Shown one piece after another: positions 17,460-25,456 of a stretch of 64,000 nt of DNA. Location: positions 248,001-312,000 of the forward strand of contig CAWEQO010000007.1 in the NCBI GenBank assembly GCA_963811225.1, in the 5' to 3' direction. Under the pieces are notes generated by a model. It was not told the origin of the DNA. It did not search any database and was given only the letters and a program-made list of their open reading frames with translations. Position 1 is the stretch's first letter; each line of letters opens with the position of its first letter. The position numbers and the translations under genes are program-made. Source of the stretch: CAWEQO01 sp963811225. GTDB lineage: Bacteria; Chloroflexota; Anaerolineae; Anaerolineales; Anaerolineaceae.

Positions 17460-19067
17460 TCAGTCCTCTAAGAAAAAGGGTTGGTCGTGCAGGATACCAT
17501 CCACCACCGCACGCAGGCTGGGTGAGTTCTGCGGCAGCAGCCTCTCCAGGGGGAAGTCCTTCAGGGTCACGTAGCCCTTCCAGAAGCCGTCCTCCTCTAA
17601 GAAGTCGCCAAACGGCAGGGAAGAACGGAACACCTGATAGTACAGGAAGCGCCGGGCGTTGCGCCGGAATTCCGCCGGGATGTCCACTCGCGCCGCTTGC
17701 AGGAACCGCTCGGCCGTCTGGCGGTATTCTACCGGCGTGGGCGGGAAGAACACCGTGGGCAGCTGCGTGAAGCGCGCCTTGCCGCCGCACAGCACCGCCG
17801 CCCCCAGCAAGGTGGCCTCCAGGCCGATGGTGGAGTTGTACACCATCACGAACTTGGACTTCTGGATCAGCTCGTACGAGCTGAAATACTCGTCCGGGCC
17901 CACGAACAGCACATTCGGCAGATCCGCCACCCGGTTGCGTTCCACCCAATCGGCCACGCTTTCCAGGCTGTTCTTGCCCGGGCGGGATTCGTCCGGATGT
18001 GCGCGGATGACGAAATAGGTCTCTGGGTGCGCCTGGATGATCTCCAGGGCAAGGTCGAGCCAGGCGAACATGTGCGGGAAGACCACGTTGGCGTGGCCCT
18101 GGCTCGTGTCGAAGATCACGTTGGTGAACACCGGCACAATCTGTTCGAAGTGCCCGGCCCGCTCCCAGAACTCGGACGAAAGCGGGCGCATCTCGGGCCA
18201 GAAACGCACGCCCGCCATGCTGAAATTGCCCTGGAAACGCTGCTCCAGGTACTCGTCCAGGCGGCGGTCCTGCTCCGGGCTCAGCTCGAAACTCTCGGGA
18301 ATGTCAATCGGATAGGCGGTGGCATCGCCGGTGGTAAAGTAGCCGCTGAAGGGCTGCAAGCCCACCTCGTGCGATATTACCCGCAGTCCCCGCCGCCGGG
18401 CGGCATAACGCGCCGCCGCCTCGGGGTAGAACATGCCATTGAACACCACCACAGCCAGCGGGTCCACCCGCTCCAGCAGCGCGTCGAACTGCTCGATCAC
18501 GCTCCAGGCCGAAAGGATGTACTGCCGCAGCAAAAAATGCGTCCCGGCGTCATCTTTCAGGTGGTGCCGCCGCAAGATCCAGCGCAGCGAAGGCAGCGCC
18601 TGCTCGCCCAGCGGTGCGCCCTGATACGTGAAGCGCATCAGCTCATCCAGCGAGCAGCCTTCCAGCGCAGCCTGCAGCGCCTGGTCCGGGCGATAATCGA
18701 ACCACTCGGTCTGCGCGTCCGTGAATAAGGCCTCCGCCTGCTGGATACACTCCCGGCAGGGCGGCTCGGCTTGCGGCTCGATCCGGTCGGTGCCCAGCAC
18801 GCACGGCTGCAGGCCGCGGCTGCAGGCGAAGTGCACCACGGGCGTGCCGCTCAGCCGCAGCGACCAGCCCGCCAGCAGCGCATAAGCTGCGTTGAGGGTC
18901 ATGCCGCTCAGCCGGGTGGAGGCGTTGAAGAACACCACCGGCCTAGTCGCGGCGGGCGGCGATTTCTCGGCCACCTCTCGGGCCAGGTCGACGATCTGGT
19001 GATTGCTCTCGCGGCGGGCCAGCCTGCGCTTTACGCCCTGCGAGATGCGCTGCAGCGTCAAACCCAT
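17460..19067 (-). CDS. Capsular-polysaccharide-type GT-B transferase
   Basis: 535 residues, soluble. The C-terminal half resembles the capsule-synthesis family that includes KpsS/KpsC-like beta-Kdo transferases: FVIRAHPDESRPGK near residue 355, then NVLFVGPDEYFSSYELIQKSKFVMVYNSTIGLEATLLG, the last block being the donor-binding strand-loop of that family. The N-terminal part carries a cysteine group (C82, C90, C99, C102 region) that could bind metal. Encoded between the two CMP-sugar genes, so a CMP-activated donor is plausible. Similar in layout to the protein at 38771-40381. Confidence 0.7.
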   Translation of the reverse strand: MGLTLQRISQGVKRRLARRESNHQIVDLAREVAEKSPPAATRPVVFFNASTRLSGMTLNAAYALLAGWSLRLSGTPVVHFACSRGLQPCVLGTDRIEPQAEPPCRECIQQAEALFTDAQTEWFDYRPDQALQAALEGCSLDELMRFTYQGAPLGEQALPSLRWILRRHHLKDDAGTHFLLRQYILSAWSVIEQFDALLERVDPLAVVVFNGMFYPEAAARYAARRRGLRVISHEVGLQPFSGYFTTGDATAYPIDIPESFELSPEQDRRLDEYLEQRFQGNFSMAGVRFWPEMRPLSSEFWERAGHFEQIVPVFTNVIFDTSQGHANVVFPHMFAWLDLALEIIQAHPETYFVIRAHPDESRPGKNSLESVADWVERNRVADLPNVLFVGPDEYFSSYELIQKSKFVMVYNSTIGLEATLLGAAVLCGGKARFTQLPTVFFPPTPVEYRQTAERFLQAARVDIPAEFRRNARRFLYYQVFRSSLPFGDFLEEDGFWKGYVTLKDFPLERLLPQNSPSLRAVVDGILHDQPFFLED

Positions 19068-19076
19068 GGAGCGTCC

Positions 19077-19955
19077 TTACAGGCCCGGTTTCCGGCGCAG
19101 CCGCTTGAGCGAGGACATCTCGCTCTCGTAGACGTGCTTGACTCCATCGCCCATCGCCAGTTCTGTGACTCGGATATAGTTGACCAGTCGGGTAAACCCA
19201 TTCGGCTCGACCGAGGCGGCCTGGTCCGAGCCCCACATGGCCCGGTCGAGGGTGATGTGGCGTTCCACCAGGCATGCGCCCAGCGCCGCCGCCACCACCG
19301 AGGGCACCAGCCCAACTTCGTGCCCCGAGTAGCCGATCGGGCAGGGGAACATGTCCATCAGGCGCGGGATCATGCGCAGATTCAGCTCTTCCGGCGCACA
19401 GGGATAGGCGCTGGTCGCGTGACATACTACCAGGTCGTCCGTGCCGATTAACTCCACCGATTTGCAGATCTCGTCGTAGGTGGACATGCCGGTCGAGAGG
19501 ACCAGCGGTCGCCCGGTGCTGCGCAGCTTGCGCAGCAGGTCGTGATCGGTCAGCGCCGCCGAGGGCACCTTGTAGCAGGCCGGCTCGAAAGCCTCCAGGA
19601 AATCCACCGAAGGCTCGTCCCACACAGAGGCGAACCACTGGATGCCGACCTCTTTGCAGTACCGGTCGATCTCGGCATACTCGGTCGCCCCGAACTCCAC
19701 CCGTTCGCGGTACTCCAGATAGCTGATGTAGCCCCAGGGGGTCTCACGCATCACGCTGCGCTGGTCCTCGGGCACGCACAGGATTGGCGTGCGCTTCTGG
19801 AACTTGACCGCGTCCACCCCGGCGCTCTTGGCCGACCGGATCAGCTCCTTGGCAATCTCGATGTCGCCGTTATGGTTGATGCCTACTTCCGCTACCACAT
19901 AAGTGGGGTGTCCCTCACCAATCATTCGGTCGCCGATTTGTACTTCTCGTGTCAT
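19077..19955 (-). CDS. Nonulosonate synthase (NeuB family) lacking the SAF domain
   Basis: 292 residues. TIM-barrel synthase that condenses phosphoenolpyruvate with an aldose to make a nine-carbon ketoacid sugar. Motifs: EVGINHNGD near 29, VKFQKR near 51, STGMSTY near 157 and VERHITLDRAMWGSDQAAS near 232-250. Usual NeuB/SpsE enzymes are about 340-350 residues and end in an antifreeze-like SAF domain whose arginine reaches into the neighbour's active site; this protein stops after the barrel. AAAGGAG precedes the ATG. Works with the CMP-transferases at 16766 and 20049. Confidence 0.88.
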   Translation of the reverse strand: MTREVQIGDRMIGEGHPTYVVAEVGINHNGDIEIAKELIRSAKSAGVDAVKFQKRTPILCVPEDQRSVMRETPWGYISYLEYRERVEFGATEYAEIDRYCKEVGIQWFASVWDEPSVDFLEAFEPACYKVPSAALTDHDLLRKLRSTGRPLVLSTGMSTYDEICKSVELIGTDDLVVCHATSAYPCAPEELNLRMIPRLMDMFPCPIGYSGHEVGLVPSVVAAALGACLVERHITLDRAMWGSDQAASVEPNGFTRLVNYIRVTELAMGDGVKHVYESEMSSLKRLRRKPGL

Positions 19956-19975
19956 CGCTTGCTCCTTTCTTGCAG

Positions 19976-20042
19976 CCCTCGAACTTCCACCCTCACCCCA
20001 ACCCCCTCCTAAAGTGTTGGGGTGAGGGTGGAAGTTCGAGGG
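19976..20042. terminator. 26-bp perfect inverted repeat
   Basis: Arms 19976-20001 and 20017-20042 are perfectly complementary around a 15-nt loop. It lies just after the stop of the NeuA-HAD gene and before the synthase gene, both minus strand, so it could attenuate transcription within the locus. The C-rich wording (CACCCTCACCCCAACCCCCT) resembles dispersed intergenic repeats seen in many bacteria. Confidence 0.7.
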
Positions 20043-20048
20043 ACGTGT

Positions 20049-21275
20049 TTATCGATTCCGAAGCAAAATCCAATTGCTCAGCTCGCGCACGGCCCCATGA
20101 CCGCCGTTTTCGGTCAAGGTCAAATCCGCAGCGCGCTTGACCTCGGGCTGGGCGTCCGCCACCGCAATGGCGCAGGCCACCCGCTCGAAGCAGGGCACAT
20201 CGTTGGTATCGTTGCCCACGTAGATCACGTGCTGCGGGTCGATGTCTTCATTCTTCAGGTGGTTTTCCAGCGCGCCGGCCTTTTCGAGAATGCCCTGCAG
20301 CGCGGGGATCTTCATCTTGCGGCAGCGTGCCGCCACCACCGGGTTGATCTCGGTCGACAGCACCATCACCTGGATCCCGGCCTTGAGCAGCAGCCCGATG
20401 CCCCAGCTGTCGCTGCGGTTGGCTGCCACCATCTCACGGCCTTCCTCGCTGACCCACACCCGGTTGTCGGTCAGCACGCCGTCGAAGTCCAGCACCACCA
20501 GGTCGATCCGCTCGGGCAGCGGGCGGCGCTGGCGTCCCGGCGTGACCATCTCCAGCCCGCCGTGATACACCAGCCACTCGTAGCGCGCCCAATCCGACAG
20601 GTTATCGATGTCGACGGTGTAGCGCGGGTCGATCAACAGCGGCAGGATCACCTTGCCCGACATCGACCCTTGCTCTTGAATGACCTCCGGGCGGATGGCG
20701 TCGATGTGTCCGGTCTGCCAATAGACCGGCGGCAGCTTCTGCCGCGGCGCGTTATACGGCTCATCGATCCCCGGTACCTGCAGCAGCGGCTTCATCTGCC
20801 CGCTGTCCGGGTCAATACGCCACATCTTGTGCGGGTTCTGTCCCGAAGGCACCACACCGCGCACCGAGCCAGCCTCGGGATACTCCAGCAGCAGGCCGAC
20901 CGCGTCATCGATCAAACCGGGCGGCCGCACCGGTGAAGTCGGCCTCAGCTGCACCACCAGGTCGGGATGATAATTCTCATTTTCGGCCAGCCAACTTAGA
21001 GCGTGCTGGAACACGGGCAAATCCAGGGTATTGTCCTGGGCGAACTCCGCCGGGCGCAAGAAGGGCGTCTCCGCCCCCCACTGGCGGGCGACCGCCGCGA
21101 TCTCTTCATCGTCGGTTGAGACGATCACGCGCGTCACCCGCTCGGCTTGCAGGCCGGCGGCAATGCTGTAGGCGATCAAGGGATACCCGGCGAATTCCCG
21201 CACGTTCTTGCGCGGGATGCCTTTCGAGCCGCCCCGCGCCGGGATAATCGCCAGCACTTCCTGGCGATCTACCAT
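20049..21275 (-). CDS. Cytidylyltransferase fused to a KdsC-like HAD phosphatase
   Basis: 408 residues. Residues 1 to about 235 are an acylneuraminate cytidylyltransferase (IIPARGGSKGIPRKNV near 9). Residues about 250-408 are a HAD phosphatase of the KdsC type, with the nucleophile/acid pair in LDFDGVLTDNRV and the metal-binding GNDTNDV. The same order occurs in animal CMP-sialate synthetase, and free-standing KdsC-like enzymes remove the 9-phosphate from KDN- or sialate-9-phosphate. The ATG at 21275 has GGAGG nine bases upstream; a TTG at 21284 touches that site and is less likely. Overlaps the SDR gene upstream by 7 bases. Confidence 0.9.
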   Translation of the reverse strand: MVDRQEVLAIIPARGGSKGIPRKNVREFAGYPLIAYSIAAGLQAERVTRVIVSTDDEEIAAVARQWGAETPFLRPAEFAQDNTLDLPVFQHALSWLAENENYHPDLVVQLRPTSPVRPPGLIDDAVGLLLEYPEAGSVRGVVPSGQNPHKMWRIDPDSGQMKPLLQVPGIDEPYNAPRQKLPPVYWQTGHIDAIRPEVIQEQGSMSGKVILPLLIDPRYTVDIDNLSDWARYEWLVYHGGLEMVTPGRQRRPLPERIDLVVLDFDGVLTDNRVWVSEEGREMVAANRSDSWGIGLLLKAGIQVMVLSTEINPVVAARCRKMKIPALQGILEKAGALENHLKNEDIDPQHVIYVGNDTNDVPCFERVACAIAVADAQPEVKRAADLTLTENGGHGAVRELSNWILLRNR

Positions 21276-22090
21276 GCCGTCCAACCTCCGTCTACCACCA
21301 CGTTCGAGCCGGTCATGTACGAGGAGGCGTCCGACGCCAGGAACAGCAGCGCGCCGTTCATCTCATCGATGTGGGCCATGCGCCCTAAAACAGTGCGGGC
21401 CGAATAGTTGCGGGTGAAGGTTTCGTCGTGGTTGTTGTAGACGCCGCCGGGGGTCAGGGCGTTGGTGCGGATGTTCTTCCCGGCGTAATACGTCGCCAGG
21501 TAGCGCACCAGGCCCATCACGCCCGCCTTGGTCACCGAGTAGAACACAGGTTTGTACTGCTGCGGTTGGCCTTCGCGCTCGTAGATGCGCTGATCGGGGC
21601 CTGCCAATCCATAGGTCGAGCAGATCAAGATGATCGAGCCGTGGTTCTGCGCCAGCATTGGCTTGACCGCCGCCTGCGTCGACAGGAAAAGGCCGGTCAG
21701 GTTGACGTCCAGCGCTTGCTGCCAGGCCTGCAGCGGATAGTCTTCGAAGGTGTTGCGGTGCTGGTCGGCGTGTCCGGGATCGAACTTGGGGTCCATGGCC
21801 GCGCTGCATACCAGCACGTCCAGGCGGCCATAGGCGCTCAGCGCCGCGTCGACCATGGCCTTGGTCGATTCGGGTGAGGTCACGTCCACGCCCACGCCCA
21901 CTGCCGAGTAGCCCTGGTCGCAAAGTTCGATCGCCACCGTCTGGGCCGCCTGTTCGTTCAAGTCGGCCGCCACCACGTGCGCGCCGGCCTCGGCCAGCGT
22001 TTTGCAAAACTGCCTGCCCAGCAGTCCGGCCCCGCCGGTGACGATGGCGGACTGGCCCTGCAGCGAGAATTTATCGAGAATGGTTGGCAT
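21269..22090 (-). CDS. SDR oxidoreductase, PtmA-like
   Basis: 273 residues. FSLQGQSAIVTGGAGLLGR at the N terminus, CSAAMDP near 95, and the catalytic STYG...YSVTKAG around 160-195. This subtype (SDR next to a NeuA/NeuB pair) resembles PtmA of the Campylobacter legionaminate route, which helps to prepare an amino-sugar precursor. Here no partner dehydratase PtmF is seen. GAAGGAA precedes the ATG. Translationally coupled with the NeuA-HAD gene. Confidence 0.85.
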   Translation of the reverse strand: MPTILDKFSLQGQSAIVTGGAGLLGRQFCKTLAEAGAHVVAADLNEQAAQTVAIELCDQGYSAVGVGVDVTSPESTKAMVDAALSAYGRLDVLVCSAAMDPKFDPGHADQHRNTFEDYPLQAWQQALDVNLTGLFLSTQAAVKPMLAQNHGSIILICSTYGLAGPDQRIYEREGQPQQYKPVFYSVTKAGVMGLVRYLATYYAGKNIRTNALTPGGVYNNHDETFTRNYSARTVLGRMAHIDEMNGALLFLASDASSYMTGSNVVVDGGWTAW

Positions 22091-22104
22091 GAAGTTCCTT
22101 CGAG

Positions 22105-22872
22105 TTACTTGAAGATATCTGCAGTCGGGTTGAAGTTTGGAAAATCGTTGTAGTTCCAGTCGCCGTCATAGTTCTTGCAGTACAGCGTGACCGGGTCGGG
22201 CAGCGAGCCGTCCCAGCAGGGGTTCGGCAGCGCCTTAAAGAAGCGGATCGGGGCGCTCCAAAGCGCGCTGCGATCCGGGCTGCGCACCGTCGCCGGGAAG
22301 GTGATCTCCCAATACGGCGGGTTGACCACGTACTCGTGTTCCAGGGTGATGTACGCCAGGTTCGAGTTCTCAGCCACGGGGGTCAGCTCGTTCGACAGCC
22401 ACGGTGATTCGGGGTTCAGCACGTAGGCCAGCTCGATGCGCGTGCCCACCGGAACCGGTTGGTTGAAGGCGTACACCAGCGTGCACGAGATGGCCGGGAT
22501 CTGGATGTTCAGCGTGCCATCTTGCATCGATCCTGCCCGGGCGCCTGCCGGAACCACGTTGCTGACCGGCGACTGTGAAGCAGGGAAAGCGTAATCGATC
22601 GGCAGGCACCAGAACGCGGACTGCTCCGGCACGACCGCCAGCGGCGGAATGGCCGTGTTGGTGGGCTGGGGCGTTTCGGTGGCGGTCGGCTCGACCGTGA
22701 AGGTTGCGGTGGGCGCCACTGTCGGTGCGACCGTGTCGGTCGGTGCGACCGTGTCGGTCACCGCCGCGGTCGCCATGGTTACCGGCGTCGGCGCGGCTTT
22801 CGGCGAGCAGCCGGCCAGGATCAACACCGCCAGCAAAATTGCGAAGGTACGGGTGAAGGATTGAGTTGTCAA
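22105..22872 (-). CDS. Lipoprotein with Thr/Pro-rich linker (paralogue 1)
   Basis: 255 residues from the TTG at 22872, which has GGGAG eight bases upstream; the longer frame would overlap the gene before it. The signal peptide ends in the lipobox LAGC. A linker of about 50 residues made of T/P/A/V repeats follows, then a beta-rich domain of about 180 residues with CLPIDYAFP, a Cys in IPAISCTLVY and CWDGSLPDPVTLYC near the end. It is clearly related to the next gene (GYCLPSGYAIP, CWEGSMPDPVTLSC). Surface exposed by inference; domain unknown. Confidence 0.75.
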   Translation of the reverse strand: MTTQSFTRTFAILLAVLILAGCSPKAAPTPVTMATAAVTDTVAPTDTVAPTVAPTATFTVEPTATETPQPTNTAIPPLAVVPEQSAFWCLPIDYAFPASQSPVSNVVPAGARAGSMQDGTLNIQIPAISCTLVYAFNQPVPVGTRIELAYVLNPESPWLSNELTPVAENSNLAYITLEHEYVVNPPYWEITFPATVRSPDRSALWSAPIRFFKALPNPCWDGSLPDPVTLYCKNYDGDWNYNDFPNFNPTADIFK

Positions 22873-22891
22873 GTGTAGCTCCCTCAATGAA

Positions 22892-23701
22892 TTAGTCTTC
22901 CTTGGGCTTGACCGGGATAGTGATGTCCGGGTGCGGCTCACGCTCTTTCGGGTCGGCAACCGGGCAAGACAGGGTCACCGGGTCGGGCATGGAACCCTCC
23001 CAGCACAGGCCGGGAAATGGGCGGTAAGCTCGTACCGAGCCGCTCGCAGCCAGTGAGCCGTCCTGCGCCTGTATGCCGTACTGGAAGATGGTCTCCCAAT
23101 AGGGCGCAGCCACAATCGCCGAGTTGGAGATCACCACCGCAGCCTTCTCAGGGTGCTCTTGCACGGCCGTCAGGGGCACTTCCAGCCAGGGATTGGCGCC
23201 GCTGCTGTCATACAGGTAGATGACGGTTCCAACCGGGATGGGCTGGTTGAAGGTGAACAGGATGGTGCACGACGTGGCCGGGATGCTGAAGTTGAGCATG
23301 CCGTTTTCCAGCGTGCCGGGGTGCGCGTCCAGCGGAACGACCAGCACCTGTGCTGAGGTGGCCGCCGGGATGGCATAACCGCTCGGCAAGCAGTAACCTG
23401 AGACCCCATCCGCAACCAGCGCCAACGCCGGGACGGCCGTCTCAGTCGGCAGGGCGGTTTCGGTCGGCAGTGGGGGGACGGTAGCCGTGGGAGGCTCGGG
23501 CGTAGCGGTCGGCGCGAGAGTCTCGGTTGCCTGGGGTGGTTCGCTCGGAGCAGCCTGCGCCTCGGTCGGCGCGGTGGGCATCGGTGCAGCCGCCGGGCTG
23601 CAGCCGGAAAGCGCCCAGACTGCGACCAACGCCAGCGTTAGCAGCGAAACCAGGGGATTGCGTTTTGAAGCCATTTTCTTTGATGTACCGTTCGCTATCA
23701 T
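22892..23701 (-). CDS. Lipoprotein with Thr/Pro-rich linker (paralogue 2)
   Basis: 269 residues from the ATG at 23701 (GGAG nine bases upstream). Basic N terminus, hydrophobic stretch and lipobox ALSGC, then a T/P/E-rich linker (about residues 42-95), then the same beta-rich domain as the next gene, with conserved cysteines in YCLPSGYAIP, SIPATSCTILF and CWEGSMPDPVTLSC. The two genes are a tandem duplication inside the glycan operon. They may bind, carry or be modified by the glycan; no catalytic motif is visible. Confidence 0.75.
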   Translation of the reverse strand: MIANGTSKKMASKRNPLVSLLTLALVAVWALSGCSPAAAPMPTAPTEAQAAPSEPPQATETLAPTATPEPPTATVPPLPTETALPTETAVPALALVADGVSGYCLPSGYAIPAATSAQVLVVPLDAHPGTLENGMLNFSIPATSCTILFTFNQPIPVGTVIYLYDSSGANPWLEVPLTAVQEHPEKAAVVISNSAIVAAPYWETIFQYGIQAQDGSLAASGSVRAYRPFPGLCWEGSMPDPVTLSCPVADPKEREPHPDITIPVKPKED

Positions 23702-23791
23702 AACCGATTCTCCATAAAAATCAAAGGGATGGAAATGAGCGCGCTCGTCTCGGGCATTCAGCGCCGTCGACGAGTGCAAATCTACTTGCAT

Positions 23792-25453
23792 CTAGGGGCT
23801 CGGCTTGGCGTAGACCGCTCCGTCGGCCCCTTGGAACACAACCTTCAAACCTTCCGTCAGTCTGGCGATGCGCGCCGCGGTCTGCTCACCGTACAACCCC
23901 TGGAACTGTTCCTCCAGTGTGTCGAACAGCGTCAGTCCCGCCTGCCCATCCGCAAACAGCTGCTGCGACGGGTCGTCACGCAAATCACCCTGACCATACG
24001 TCGTGAACTGCTCCAGCCCCCGCTCGCTGAAGACCTCCGCGAATGGGTAGCTGGCCCGGCCGGTCAGGTACAGCACGGCCATTTCCTCGTTGGTCACCAG
24101 GACGGCGTTCTCCGGCAGGTCCCGCACCCACTGGATCGTCTCCGATTCCTGCCACGCCACAGCGTTGTAGCCCAGGCCGAGCTCGTAGTTCTGCTGCACA
24201 ATGCGCGCCGAGCGCCAGCCGTACCAGCCAAAGACCACCACCAGTCCCAGCGCCAGCGCACCCGACAGCCAGCGGGCTTTCGACCAGCCGGACGCCGCCA
24301 GCCCAACCAGCAGCGCGGCCAGCCACACCAGCGCAGCGTGCACCGGTGAGAGCATCCGGCTGGCGATCGTGATCGGCGGGTAGGTGGTGATGTACACCAG
24401 CCCGATCACCAGCAGGTACGCCACTGCCGAGAACGCCAGCAGCAAGGCCAGGTTGGCCGCGTCGCTGCGGGCCGGGTTCTCCCGGCTGCGGTTGCGCAGC
24501 AGCACGACGACAAAGCCCGCCGCCAACGCCAGCAGCGCCAGCGGCAGTAAAAGCCGGTTGGCAATCGCCGGATAGGGCGGCGCAGAGATCCACGAATCCG
24601 GCACGAACCAGAACAGGAACACGTCCTGCAGCGAGGGCCACAGGTTGGCGATCCGCTGGGCCATGCCGCCGGCGCTCTCCACACTGCGCGACGACACCGT
24701 GGCGGTCGCCGCCAGGTCGTAGATCACCCACACCGCGGCTGGGACGATTCCAAGCGCGCCGTACAGGAGCGTATCCAGCATGCGCTTGCGCCAGCTTCCC
24801 TGCGCCAGCAGCAGGATGGCCAGCCCGCCCGCCGCCAGGAAAGCCACCTGGGCATAGCGGGTCAGGATGCTCAAGCCCATCACCAGCGCCGCCAGCGCCA
24901 GCAGGCCGCGAGGATGGCCTGTGCGCAAGTACGGCAGCAGCAGCGCCAACCCGCTCAGCGACAGGAAGATCGCCAGCGGCTCCGACATGGCCCACGAGTA
25001 AACCGGGATCAACACCGGCGAGACCAGCATCAGTCCCGCTGCCAGCAGGGCGAACACCACCGAGCGGGTCGCCCGGTAGGTCACGCCGCCCACCAGCCAG
25101 ATTGTCCCGGCGAACAGCAGGATGTTCAACCAGCGCGCCGCCGACGAAAGATCGATGCCCAGTGCACCCGGCACGGCCAGCGCCAGCGAGAAGAACGGCG
25201 GGAAGTAGGGCAGCAAGCGGAAACTGCCGTCTGCCTGGATCAGCCCCAGCCCCTTGCCCGCCAGCAAATTGCGCGCCGAGGTGATATAGATGGTTGCGTC
25301 TCCGCCGATCCCCGCGCCATGGAACGTGCTGATCCACAGCGCCCCCACGCCCGCCAGCGCCAGCGCCAGCAGCCCGGCGTTCAACAACAATGCCGCAGAG
25401 ATGCCTCGCTTCACAGTGACTTTTTCACGAATGGTCTGAATGCTATCGTTCAT
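23792..25453 (-). CDS. Polytopic GT39-like membrane glycosyltransferase
   Basis: 553 residues with about 11-12 membrane helices and an extracytoplasmic tail of about 110 residues. The first loop has GIGGDATIYITSARNLLAGKG, with an Asp where GT-C enzymes of the PMT/ArnT type keep their catalytic acid. Expected to use a polyprenyl-phosphate sugar on the outer face. GGAGG precedes the ATG, which is 3 bases after the upstream stop, so it is coupled to the next membrane protein. Substrate unknown. Confidence 0.75.
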   Translation of the reverse strand: MNDSIQTIREKVTVKRGISAALLLNAGLLALALAGVGALWISTFHGAGIGGDATIYITSARNLLAGKGLGLIQADGSFRLLPYFPPFFSLALAVPGALGIDLSSAARWLNILLFAGTIWLVGGVTYRATRSVVFALLAAGLMLVSPVLIPVYSWAMSEPLAIFLSLSGLALLLPYLRTGHPRGLLALAALVMGLSILTRYAQVAFLAAGGLAILLLAQGSWRKRMLDTLLYGALGIVPAAVWVIYDLAATATVSSRSVESAGGMAQRIANLWPSLQDVFLFWFVPDSWISAPPYPAIANRLLLPLALLALAAGFVVVLLRNRSRENPARSDAANLALLLAFSAVAYLLVIGLVYITTYPPITIASRMLSPVHAALVWLAALLVGLAASGWSKARWLSGALALGLVVVFGWYGWRSARIVQQNYELGLGYNAVAWQESETIQWVRDLPENAVLVTNEEMAVLYLTGRASYPFAEVFSERGLEQFTTYGQGDLRDDPSQQLFADGQAGLTLFDTLEEQFQGLYGEQTAARIARLTEGLKVVFQGADGAVYAKPSP

Positions 25454-25456
25454 CGT

